A DNA stretch of 40,088 nt, from the NCBI GenBank assembly GCA_000828075.3, contig JXCB02000058.1:103628-143715 (forward strand), read 5' to 3'. A program made the translations under genes and the position numbers. The stretch is from Tolypothrix campylonemoides VB511288 (GTDB taxonomy: Bacteria > Cyanobacteriota > Cyanobacteriia > Cyanobacteriales > Nostocaceae). Below the pieces are notes generated by a model. The model was not told the DNA's origin. It worked only from the letters and a program-made list of their open reading frames with translations, and made no database searches. This document shows, one piece after another, positions 7,248-17,500 of the stretch (position 1 is the first letter of the stretch; every line of letters starts with the position of its first letter).

Positions 7248-10200
7248 TTAGTCTTGCCTATTAATTACGATATAAGTCGGCTCTGTTACACTATAGACTC
7301 CGCTTGTTCTTGGCTCTAAAAAGTCCATCCCCTTATCAAAAAGAATTTTGTATTTTTGACCATTTGTGGTATTGACTTCCATTTCGCGTGCATGAGGAAA
7401 GTGGGAGCGTTGATGCCAAGGTTGAACACTCACGTTTGTGGAAACTCCTATTTTTTTGATTTCAACAAGCGCTGCTTCCAAATTGGCTTTTCTCCTAGAC
7501 GCTGGCTCTTCTTGTAAATCTTCTAAAACCCAAACTGTGACAGCAGATTTTACATCTAATCCATCGCCTTGCAAGAGGTCAGCAAGAATTTTCGCTCCTT
7601 TCTCATTCAAGTAGCGATCGCGATAAGCTATTTTTACACCCCCACTTCCCGATAACACACGGTCTATTCCCAGTCTTTGTCGCAGTTGTGGTAGGGTTAA
7701 GTTACTCCAGCTTCTATCTGGAAAGATAACTGTAGTATCGGGGTCTTCCAAATCTTTTGCTTCGACAAGTCTAGCTTGCGATCGCAAGTTTTGCATAGAA
7801 TTGAGAACTGTCTGTACACCTTCAAAACTTCTGGTTTGAAACCATTCCCAAATGGCATCATCTGAGCATTGGTGTAGTTGCAGAGCAATCCGATTTTGTT
7901 GCTGAGTGCTTAAACACAGAATGGGCAAATTATTAGCAGGCGTTGTGTAGAGACGGAGCAACTCTTGGTCTATCCACTGTTGCAGGCGTTTTCGCAATAC
8001 TTGCAAATATCTCTTTTCTGAATTTGAAAAAACAGCGTTGGGTTGCGGCAACTGATTTACAATCAATTCCAATGGTATTCCGCTATGCTGCATAGAGTAA
8101 ACTGCCTCTGTCAACAGCTTTAACCAAGGTAGCGGCGAACCGTTATTCAAACCATAGGAATCTGTCAAAGTTGGTAAATAAATCACACTGACCTCGCCAG
8201 CCATTCGGCAAAGTGCAGGCAAGCGATCTGCCAATTGAGATAACCTAACTCGGTTAGCATCCGGGGCAAAATTTTCCAATTCTGGATCTGGTTTAACAAC
8301 CAGAGGGTTGAGGAAGTTGGTCACTACATGACGGTTCAACTCTGCGTGAAATGGTTGATTAGAGTAAGTTCTCAGGCAGTCATAACAACTGGCGTCACAA
8401 CTACAGGATGCCACGATTTCTAAGGCTTTTTCTAAAACTTCTTTGAAGTGATCAGCAATGCGCTTGCTGTATCCTGCTCCTCCAGGAACATTGTCATAGA
8501 TAATCACCTCTGCTCGTCCGTCTGCTAACGGTCTAAACAAACCATCCAATTCTGTTCGAGGCACATCAATGACTTGCGCTGCCGCCGCCAGAATTGCATA
8601 GGTTAGGGAACGCCAAAATCCCATACCATCCGTGGCTTGATTGGCATTGTCTGCAACAGAGGAAACTGTGGCAGCATCCCGAAAATGACTGACCTTATCA
8701 AACAAAGGCATCGGATTTGTTGCTGGTTCAAACTGAATTTTCAACAAATCACTGCGAAATTCATGCCCTAAATGAGTAAACTCATACCAAGGCGAGCAAT
8801 TTTTGCCCGTGATTGGATGATTGTGAACAAGTGTTGATGATTTAGAACTTGTACTTTGTTTTTTACTCCGACCTTTTTTATTATTCGCTTCGCGCTCTTT
8901 TTGCACCAGTTCACTCAAGTCTTTACCACAATTTTGACAAATCGCAAACCCCTCTTTATTGAAGCCTTTGCCATTTCCTAGCAACCCTTGATTAGCTAGA
9001 AAAAACTTTCCACCTTGACTGACAATAAGACTATAGAAACCAGACTCATGTGACAAGTTCTCTGGATTTTCTCCATCATTTGCAAGGAAAACCTGTGAAG
9101 TTGGCTGGCGTTGTGGCTTTGTGTAGGGTGTAACTTTCGGAGTAGTTGTCCAGTCTGTCATGAATGCCTTGGGAACTTTGTAGAGCTTCATCTTCTTAGC
9201 AGAAGCTGGGGTGGGTTCCCATCCACATACAGAACATTCTTCAACAAATCCTTCCTGGCTTGATGATTGAAAATTATTACAGTTTTTGCAGACCCAATAA
9301 TATTTCTGTTCTAAATCTCTTGGTCTGAGAATACCTACACTTTGGTAAACTCGGTCATCTACAACAATATCTTGACCGGGGGCATATTCACCAAGAGCAA
9401 GACGGCGATCGCGTTCTAGTCTATGCTTCCCTTGAGAAGATTTAAATTCATTACTTTCGCCAGTGAGCAAACGAACTACATCAATTGGAAAGCCATAAAT
9501 TGGTAGTACACTTGCCTGAACTAACTCATCGTGAAGTCGGCGCTTGCCAATCTTTTCAAGTTCAGCTTCAACACCATCGCGCCGCCTCTCTAGTCCTTTT
9601 CGTTTGGTGCGGTCATTCTCAGTTATAATGTCTTCTCGAATAGCTTTAAGTGGAGATACCAAATCATTCCAATCTGCCAGCTGCTCTCGCTGAAAATTTG
9701 AGAGAGTTTCAATGAACTGATTGAGTATATAAACAGCAGTCCCAAAACTTTTAAGTCTATCTATCCATGATTGAGTAATAGAATTGGCTATGTCGCTACG
9801 CAACCACTCTTGCAATTCACATACCATTGCTGTTGGCGGAGGGTTGAAATCAGAAGTAGAACCAGGATCTTGCAAAGGTAAACTGAAGAAATCAGCTATT
9901 GTTACTTGCTCTGCGCCAACACGGCGAGTCTTCAAAAATGCAGCTAGTAATTCGGCTCGAATGTGACGCTGCTGAATTTGGAAGTTATCAGCATCTAGTT
10001 TCGGAATTTGATTACTACCAGCAATTAACTGTTCTGGTTGCTCGAAATAAAATCGGTCGTGAGGGCGACGCTGTCCGTACATTAAAGTAATAGCAACTCC
10101 ATCTGTGCGTCGTCCGGCTCGTCCGGCTCGTTGTTGGTAGTTGCTGACATGGGGTGGAAAATTTCGTAAAACTACTGCTTGCAATTCACCGATATCCACG

Positions 10201-13200
10201 CCCATTTCTAAGGTAGTCGAGCAACTGAGCATATTAATTTGACCGCGACGAAATCGGTTTTCGCGTTTTTCCAGTTCGCCGACTCCCAGCTGAGCTGTAT
10301 GTTCTTGCGATCGCAGTGGCAAAAGCAAGCGATTTTTAATGAGATACTGTTGATAATGGTCGTTTGTTACCTCTTCACTTCTGGTAGGAATATATTGCTC
10401 AAGTTTACCTAGACATTTGAAAGTTGGACATCCAGAAAGATTAAGAGTCAGTTGGGATATCTCTGATAAACCTGGGACATGAATTATCTGTTGACAGCAA
10501 TTACATTGATACCAATCTCGCTGCGTTTCCATAACATTCAGCAGATTCCAGTTGAGATGATGTCCCTTTTGGGCTTGAACCAGTAAACCAGAGGATTTCA
10601 ATAGTTCATAAAGCCAGATAAAATCCTCTCGTTTGGGTAGTTGCTCACCAAAGATTTTTAAATAGTACCATCCCAGGCGATTTTGTCCTTTACTTGTTTC
10701 CCCTGACGTCTTCCACTTTGGCAGAAAAGAAAGAGAGTCTTTATATTTTTTATATTCTCCAACAGGCTTCTCTTCCAGAAATAAATAATTTTTTGAGCGT
10801 CCTTGAACGTCTAACATTGAGTCTCTAGCACCTTCAACTCCTCCAATTTCAGGAAAATACTGGGATGCCCTTTCAATGCTAACAATGCCCGTGCGACGAA
10901 TAATGTCAGTAAGAACAGTTAGGAAAATTCGAGCCTCAAAGTCAGGAATGTCAAATTTTTCAGCTACTGAATTGACCAAGTGTTTATCTTCTAACTGAAT
11001 ATGACAAGCTAATAATCCTAAGGCTTCTAATGAGGAGCGTCGGGAAAACCGAATGGCAAATTCCCAGAGTAATAATTCTCTAGCACGAGCTTGAGCCATC
11101 TGTTCACAGTCTATTCTGTTTTTAGGTTTCTCCTCAGCTGGATCATTGGGACGATAGCTAAGATAATTCAACTGGGAATTCCTATCTGGATGAGGAATGG
11201 AAGTTTCTAGGAATTTTTCTGCTAATTTATTGCTAACTTGAGTTACTGATGTAATTCCGTGAGAATTTTTCACATCTTGAAAAGCTTGCCAAACAAACTG
11301 GCGGTAAAGCGTTTCTGTGTGGTTACGTTGATAGTCTGAGGCAAAAAATGCAGCATCCTGCCGCCCATCAGAAAATGTCAATAGTTTGCGTTTCGATGCA
11401 TTTCTATGTGTTTTTTCAGGTTCAGGTAGTAATTCAAAAAGGCTATCAATCATTGCCTCCAAGGGAGCGTCAGTGTAAGCTACGAAAAGCTTAACGGCTT
11501 CCGAACGGAGCGGCTTTGCACCACAAGCGGCACATTTTTGTAAGTAACATCCATCTAGATTGTCATCTTTTTTATTCTTGTCATCTTGTTGGCGATGCCA
11601 TGCTAGATGAAATTCACCTTTTACCTTAGCTTTTTGTATAAACTTTTCTTTTGAAGGGATACCAATCCAACCATTCCGGCGGCGAATTGTAAAGGTAGCT
11701 GGTACTTTATCTGGTTGTTCTTCCTCTTCTTCTTCAACTTCCTCTTCTTCTATAACGCTGTCTAAGATGCCAGAAGTCAGGGTGTAGATATTGGAGTTAT
11801 TTCTTAACGTTTGAATTGCTCTAGGTGGTGGCTGTATTTGTGATACATTACCCAGTTGCGTTAAGGCATAAGCTTGACCGCATTGATAGCAACTACCTAA
11901 CTCTAATACAGGTGAATCACATTCATCACAGATTATCTTTTCGTTGAGATAAAGACATCCATATCGAGGCTCTTGTGAAGAGTTTGGAGCACGCACTATA
12001 GCCGGACATTCAGGATTAATGCAAGCATAAAGTCCTTCTAAACTACGAAATAGGAGATGAATTCTAACTGGGAGTAAGGGTAAATCTTCAGGATTTTCAC
12101 GAGCTAGAGTGCCTAACTGTAGCAGATGAGCAAGTGCAAGTTTTGCATCTGTATCATCAATAGTGCCATCTAAACTTTTTGGCAAATTTACTTGCCACAG
12201 TTCTGTTGATTGTGTAATTTGTTCCCAAGGCTGAGGTTTACTACTGAGGATATTAATTAATCGATGTACTAGAGGATGTCGCTTAAGAGCAAACCAGAGA
12301 AATTTGTGAATATCTCCCTTAGCTTGAGACTGTGCAGCTTGTAGTTCTTCGGCAGGTACAAAACCTCTAATTTGATCTAACCACTGACTCAGATTAGCAT
12401 CAATAGCGGGTAATTCTAGAATACTTAAATATCCCAATATATCTTCATTAGTAAAATCATCTGGCAATGTGTAGGGTTGGCCTAATCTTTCTGGGGCGGT
12501 GACGCGATCGCCTCGAATCACTTGAATAAAAGATTCACCAAAAAACTTTCCTGCAAATTGCAATACTTGGTTATCAACTGAGGCATCCCCTAAACTGGCA
12601 CTGGTAGCAATGCAGCGAATCTGCCCAGGTTTTTCTACCCCTACTGCTAGTTTTAACCGCTCTATCAGCATGGAAACTTCACTACCAGTAGAGCCGTTGT
12701 AAGTGTGAGCCTCGTCTACAACCAACATTTTAAAGGTTGATGCTGAAGCTTCAAAAATCTTGTTCCGCTCTACAGGGCGAATCAACATATGCTCCAGCAT
12801 CGAGTAGTTGGTAATTAAAATATGAGGCGGTTCTTCCCAAATTTCCTCGCGGGAAAGGCACTGAATTTTTCGCGTTTTCTCAATCGCCTCATCAATTAGC
12901 TTTTCACGAGTGCTAAGATTTAAATCTTTGATTTCCGCTTCTGTGAACAACTCCTGAAGTTCCTTGGGTTCGTAGGCAGCAAACTCTTCTGCCAGTGACT
13001 CTATTGCTTTATCTTTCTTAGTTTCTGTCCTACTAGTATAAAAACCAAATCTAATTTTTGTTTCTTGTTGACGACAAAGTAACTTTCGCAGGCGCTTAAC
13101 TTGGTCGTTGACTAAGGCATTCATGGGGTACAAAATCAACGCTCTGACCCCAGGTATGGATAATTTTGTTTCTTCTTTGAGCAGCATATCCAACATCGGA

Positions 13201-13589
13201 ACCAGGAAACATTCTGTTTTCCCCGAACCAGTGCCAGTGGCAACAACAATATTTTGTTGCTGTTGAATGACTGCCCTAACAGCTTTTTCTTGATGTTCGT
13301 AGAGAGGGCGTTGACTAGGGGTAAACAGTCTTGCCATTTCTGGATGCAAAACATCCTGATTGACCAATTTACTAACGCTGTTCCCAGGTCGATAAGGTTG
13401 AGAACCTTCTAAGTAAGGCTCCTGCCAAACATTACCTCGCTGTTCTAGCTGCTGTTTTAAAGCATAGCGCAGATGGGGGTCACGCAACGGGTAGGCGGTG
13501 AGCAGGTAACGAATAAAGTCTTGGCGGGGTTGTTCAACTGCTGCGATTGGGTCGAGGTAGTTGCTGTTTTTCGTCATACCAGAATGCAT
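7248..13589 (-). CDS. Giant DEAH helicase with DUF1998, DruE-like
   Basis: A 2113-residue superfamily 2 helicase. Motif I GTGSGKT is at 119-125, DEAH at 292-295, ATSAS at 328-332 and motif VI QQRAGRAGRR at 1152-1161, so the helicase core is split by a very long insert. That insert and later parts hold many CxxC pairs (for example CDEC, CYQC, CAAC, CKNC/CSVC, CQNC), probably zinc-binding. The cysteine cluster CSCDASCYDC at 1729-1738 marks the DUF1998 region found in MrfA/YprA, DISARM and DruE proteins. The last 150 residues contain YRDRYL and HAREMEV...GMDFLEP elements that recall MIT_C/PLD-like domains. Size and order fit DruE of Druantia best. It overlaps the 309-aa gene upstream by 16 bp. 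Likely acts on invading DNA; the family assignment is from motifs only. Confidence 0.85.
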   Translation of the reverse strand: MHSGMTKNSNYLDPIAAVEQPRQDFIRYLLTAYPLRDPHLRYALKQQLEQRGNVWQEPYLEGSQPYRPGNSVSKLVNQDVLHPEMARLFTPSQRPLYEHQEKAVRAVIQQQQNIVVATGTGSGKTECFLVPMLDMLLKEETKLSIPGVRALILYPMNALVNDQVKRLRKLLCRQQETKIRFGFYTSRTETKKDKAIESLAEEFAAYEPKELQELFTEAEIKDLNLSTREKLIDEAIEKTRKIQCLSREEIWEEPPHILITNYSMLEHMLIRPVERNKIFEASASTFKMLVVDEAHTYNGSTGSEVSMLIERLKLAVGVEKPGQIRCIATSASLGDASVDNQVLQFAGKFFGESFIQVIRGDRVTAPERLGQPYTLPDDFTNEDILGYLSILELPAIDANLSQWLDQIRGFVPAEELQAAQSQAKGDIHKFLWFALKRHPLVHRLINILSSKPQPWEQITQSTELWQVNLPKSLDGTIDDTDAKLALAHLLQLGTLARENPEDLPLLPVRIHLLFRSLEGLYACINPECPAIVRAPNSSQEPRYGCLYLNEKIICDECDSPVLELGSCYQCGQAYALTQLGNVSQIQPPPRAIQTLRNNSNIYTLTSGILDSVIEEEEVEEEEEEQPDKVPATFTIRRRNGWIGIPSKEKFIQKAKVKGEFHLAWHRQQDDKNKKDDNLDGCYLQKCAACGAKPLRSEAVKLFVAYTDAPLEAMIDSLFELLPEPEKTHRNASKRKLLTFSDGRQDAAFFASDYQRNHTETLYRQFVWQAFQDVKNSHGITSVTQVSNKLAEKFLETSIPHPDRNSQLNYLSYRPNDPAEEKPKNRIDCEQMAQARARELLLWEFAIRFSRRSSLEALGLLACHIQLEDKHLVNSVAEKFDIPDFEARIFLTVLTDIIRRTGIVSIERASQYFPEIGGVEGARDSMLDVQGRSKNYLFLEEKPVGEYKKYKDSLSFLPKWKTSGETSKGQNRLGWYYLKIFGEQLPKREDFIWLYELLKSSGLLVQAQKGHHLNWNLLNVMETQRDWYQCNCCQQIIHVPGLSEISQLTLNLSGCPTFKCLGKLEQYIPTRSEEVTNDHYQQYLIKNRLLLPLRSQEHTAQLGVGELEKRENRFRRGQINMLSCSTTLEMGVDIGELQAVVLRNFPPHVSNYQQRAGRAGRRTDGVAITLMYGQRRPHDRFYFEQPEQLIAGSNQIPKLDADNFQIQQRHIRAELLAAFLKTRRVGAEQVTIADFFSLPLQDPGSTSDFNPPPTAMVCELQEWLRSDIANSITQSWIDRLKSFGTAVYILNQFIETLSNFQREQLADWNDLVSPLKAIREDIITENDRTKRKGLERRRDGVEAELEKIGKRRLHDELVQASVLPIYGFPIDVVRLLTGESNEFKSSQGKHRLERDRRLALGEYAPGQDIVVDDRVYQSVGILRPRDLEQKYYWVCKNCNNFQSSSQEGFVEECSVCGWEPTPASAKKMKLYKVPKAFMTDWTTTPKVTPYTKPQRQPTSQVFLANDGENPENLSHESGFYSLIVSQGGKFFLANQGLLGNGKGFNKEGFAICQNCGKDLSELVQKEREANNKKGRSKKQSTSSKSSTLVHNHPITGKNCSPWYEFTHLGHEFRSDLLKIQFEPATNPMPLFDKVSHFRDAATVSSVADNANQATDGMGFWRSLTYAILAAAAQVIDVPRTELDGLFRPLADGRAEVIIYDNVPGGAGYSKRIADHFKEVLEKALEIVASCSCDASCYDCLRTYSNQPFHAELNRHVVTNFLNPLVVKPDPELENFAPDANRVRLSQLADRLPALCRMAGEVSVIYLPTLTDSYGLNNGSPLPWLKLLTEAVYSMQHSGIPLELIVNQLPQPNAVFSNSEKRYLQVLRKRLQQWIDQELLRLYTTPANNLPILCLSTQQQNRIALQLHQCSDDAIWEWFQTRSFEGVQTVLNSMQNLRSQARLVEAKDLEDPDTTVIFPDRSWSNLTLPQLRQRLGIDRVLSGSGGVKIAYRDRYLNEKGAKILADLLQGDGLDVKSAVTVWVLEDLQEEPASRRKANLEAALVEIKKIGVSTNVSVQPWHQRSHFPHAREMEVNTTNGQKYKILFDKGMDFLEPRTSGVYSVTEPTYIVINRQD

Positions 13590-14503
13590 CCTAAACGCTG
13601 AAATATAGTTTCTACGATGGGGTGGTTAATTGATTGGATTAGCCGAGTTCTGTATCGCTCACTATCGGGTTCAGATAGTCGCCAAAGCAATTGAGCATAA
13701 ACGCTTGGCAAGCTAGTACCTTGGAGATTGAGCCGACCTTGGGGTTTATCCCACTGAATTTTTAGGGGATATCCTGTTTCTTTGTCTTGGTAGAATACTG
13801 CCAGCATTGCTGTATCTGGCTCTAATTCATAAAAAGCTCGGTTTTGAAACCAGAGATATTCACCAGTAGGAAGCTGTAGCAATGTTTTGTCTTGTAATTG
13901 CTGATAATTCAGGGGTACCCATCGGCTTTTTTGAGGAGTATCGCGACGAGGTACGTATTGGTGAATCGAGCCTTTGCTCTGCCAATTGCTAATTGAAAAT
14001 GGGTTTTCTAACCAAGGCGAGCGCAAAATCGCCTGAGTTGGCTGGCGAGGATACGGCAGATATTCGATGCTATCAGCAACAGTCACCAAGCGAATTCCCG
14101 CTTGGCTGAGGCGGTTTTTAATTTGATTAAAGCCACCTATTTTTGGACGAATGGATAGATTATCGTTACTTTGCTCTGTTTTCAGCACCTGATGAGTCAA
14201 GGGAAGATAAGCGCGATCGCCCCGAAAGCGCAAACCGCTCAAGTTATCTCGATCCAAAGCTAAGACAGTTGGAGGAGTTATACAGTAACGATTTCTCATC
14301 CCAGCATAAATTTCACCTTGCGCTTGCAGCTCGCTCAAAGCCTCTTGAATCTCAGTTTGTAATTGCTCTTGCGACTCATTTGGCGAGAGATTTGAACGAA
14401 GTAGTGTAATAATTTGATGTTTACTCAAGGTCATCGGTATGGCTGGATTATCAGGATGCCGATGATTGCTCAGCAACAGGGTAATTTTGTCAAAGCGCAT
14501 CAC
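13574..14503 (-). CDS. Unknown 309-aa component of the DUF1998-helicase operon
   Basis: I do not recognise this protein. The first 75 residues (LSKHQIITLLRSNL...ALSELQAQGEIYAGMRNRYCI) look like a winged-helix domain with a beta hairpin; the rest is a mixed alpha/beta domain rich in aromatic residues with no catalytic motif I can see. It overlaps the coiled-coil gene by 4 bp (ATGA type) and the helicase gene by 16 bp, so the three are co-translated. A DNA-reading or bridging role between the membrane protein and helicase is plausible but inferred. Confidence 0.75.
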   Translation of the reverse strand: MMRFDKITLLLSNHRHPDNPAIPMTLSKHQIITLLRSNLSPNESQEQLQTEIQEALSELQAQGEIYAGMRNRYCITPPTVLALDRDNLSGLRFRGDRAYLPLTHQVLKTEQSNDNLSIRPKIGGFNQIKNRLSQAGIRLVTVADSIEYLPYPRQPTQAILRSPWLENPFSISNWQSKGSIHQYVPRRDTPQKSRWVPLNYQQLQDKTLLQLPTGEYLWFQNRAFYELEPDTAMLAVFYQDKETGYPLKIQWDKPQGRLNLQGTSLPSVYAQLLWRLSEPDSERYRTRLIQSINHPIVETIFQRLGCILV

Positions 14504-17500
14504 TTGCTTCCCAACATTCGGCTAACTTGTTCTGACGGCAATGGTTTGCGTTCGATAGTCTGGAAATACTCAATCTTTTGCAGGTGAGTATATGCTGTTT
14601 TAAAGTTACTTAAATTTAGTAAAACGATATCTTCATATACTGACTCCTGCGGAATTTTTACCTCCACAATTAATTCTTGCAGGTTATTTTGGGCAATGGC
14701 GATTTTCAGATATTTCAGAAATAAGTCACGCTTTTTGGAACGAATACTGACCAAGTACCAATTACCACTAACAGGCGGTGGTAACGACGGTTCTATAGGT
14801 TGTAAAGGTGGCATAATTCGCGACGATATAAGTGGAGGTTCTGGCAAGCTGAAAAGTTCTAAAACTCCTTTGAGCTTGCTAAGTAAAGAATCTCGCTTTA
14901 ACCATTCTGGAAAATAATAGCTATTATTTTCCAGGCTGAAAATTCTGGTTTGTATCTGTTGGCGGTCAAAACCCAAATTCAGTTGATTAACAGCAGCTAA
15001 AAATGACTCTTTTGACTCACTATCATCTAATATTGTATAGCAGTAATTTTCTCTAGCTTCATCTCCATAAATAGCTTCAGGTAGGTTATATCGACCACTA
15101 CCACACCACCAGCCCAAATTTTCCGTCAATCGTTGAGAACTAACTAGCTGAATATGGTAAATGCCAGCTGGTAGATTGAGAGGGACTACAGTAGCTGTTG
15201 CACCTTGTTGTATCAAGGGTATTTTGATTTCCACTGGATTCTTATCGGGTAAAAGCAAATTCCAGCAGGATAGGGAGTATAATTTACCAGGTAGCAGACC
15301 AGACAAATGAATAGCTTGACTTGTCCAAGTCCAACTTACATTTTGAGCTAAAGTCTGCATTTGGACTAGTCGCTGTGGCTCTAACCCCAAACGCTGGTAA
15401 TCTAGAGCATACCAGTCGGAATCAGGAACTAAGTCATACAGTACAGATAGATAAATTACTAAAACTCCTGATGTATCCGCTTGCGATTGATATGGTATCT
15501 TTTCATTACTATTGGATAAGAACAAGATAATTTCTTCTAAGGGCCAAAGTCCCTCAAACTTGATGACTTCTGACCAAAACTTTTCTGGAGTATCATGTTT
15601 TATAGGCAAATCTACTTCAGAAAATCCTGAATCACTACGAATTCGCAGCTTATTTAATTCAGTAATTCCCAAAACTTGATATTTTGATTGCACCTCAAAC
15701 CGATACGACCATCGCTTTTGTTCAAACCAGAAACGTGCTTCATAGCATCCAGGCTTAGTTATCCACTGAGTCAAATTAATTGCAACCCAGCGATTATTAG
15801 GTGATAAAGTTTCAATTGTGCGAGCGATGATATTTCGCTCTGTCATGTTTTCAATTAATACATTGATATTCAAAATTTGATTGATAGGTGGATACCAGAA
15901 AGTAGGAGCTTCTAAATAGAGTAACTTCTTACCTTTCAACCTCAATCCCGTTAATATTGGCTCATCGTCAGTTACCAGTTTCCAAGTAATAATCTGCGGT
16001 AGATTAGTTCCAGGCAAAGTTAACACAATTGAAGATTCTGGGTTGATTAACCTAATTAACTGACCTCGCCACCCCCTGATACTGGATGGAATGCAACTAT
16101 CTAAAACCTCAATCCCACTCTTCAATTCAAGTTGGATGCCATTAGGAGTGAAGCAAATTACTTCTTCAAAACCAATAATAGAGGGGTTAGGGAGACTTAG
16201 GGGCAAATGCTCCCCTGTTGAGGCATCAAATACTAAACATGGAAGATTACTGCTAATACCTTGATAGTGCCATTCCACCAAGTTCTGGCGATTATGATCT
16301 AGCAATTGACAATTCCATTTTTCTGATGCTTGATTAACCTCAATTACGAGTTCTGGAATTATTAAATCTCCGGTTTTGGGAATTGTTTCCTCCCAGTTAG
16401 CTTGTGGAATTTGACAATAACTTCCCCGCAGATTTCGCCATTCTGGCTTCCATAAAGCTTGTTTTGGCAGCAACAATTGTGTGTTCCAAGAGTCGGTAAT
16501 ATCTAAACTCATTGAGAGAGGTTTGCTACGCCGATTTACAATACCTTGACTGCGACCAGATCCAGGTTTTGGTGTTAAAACTTTAATTAAAGCACTCCAG
16601 TTACGCAAGAAAAAATTTTTGGGTAGGTAATAATTACCCAATATTTCTTCTCGCTCATTTTCATCTTCTAAAGCTTGGGGAGAAGCTTTTTGACACTCTA
16701 ATTCTTGAGCTACTAGGGCTATGCCTTGAAGCAGTTGTCCAGAAATGGGTTCCGTTTCTGTGTCCTCAGAATAGCTGGATTTGAGGAAATTTATCAGCGT
16801 ACCCCATTGCGGATGTTTTTCTTGACATAAGCTTAATAGCACTTGTGATAAATCCTCAGCTGGAGTATGAGCTAGTTCCCACCAGCCATATTCATCAGCA
16901 ATTTCTTGAACTAGCTGGGCGAAATGAGCCAGGTTTTGTTCAGGAACACCGCTTTGTAGCCATAAGGTTGATACGTATTTATATCCTCCCTTAGCCCGAA
17001 CTAAACCTAAAAGATTAATTCCTTCGTCTACAACTCGACGGAGGGCAATTTCTACTCTTTGGTTGTGGTTAATATTTAAGCGATCACAAAAGCCTTGCCA
17101 AAATCGTTCGCTGGAATAGTAGTAAGCATATTCCGAAAGTGAAAAAGTCAGAATTTTTAACCAGTTTTGCTCTAATTCGTAAAATTCATCTCGCAGAGAA
17201 TCATAGGTAACTCTGTCTAATTGCTTCAAGTTTTGACCAACGATATTAAGTAGTTGCTCGCTGCGATCGCGTTCAATACGAATGCTACCTAAAAATCTAT
17301 GCCCAACAGGGCGATCGCGATGGAACCAGTACGGTAAAATTTGTTCTTCCCACAAGTTTTTAGTATATTGAGAATTCGCAAAGGTAGAGCCAGCCCTGGT
17401 TCTGGGATATGGCTGGCGTGAAGCGGTTGTACCTCTTACAGGGGCAGCTTGGCTTGGTGGTAATTCACTCTTAGTATCGGTGGCTGAAGGTTGGCGGTTT

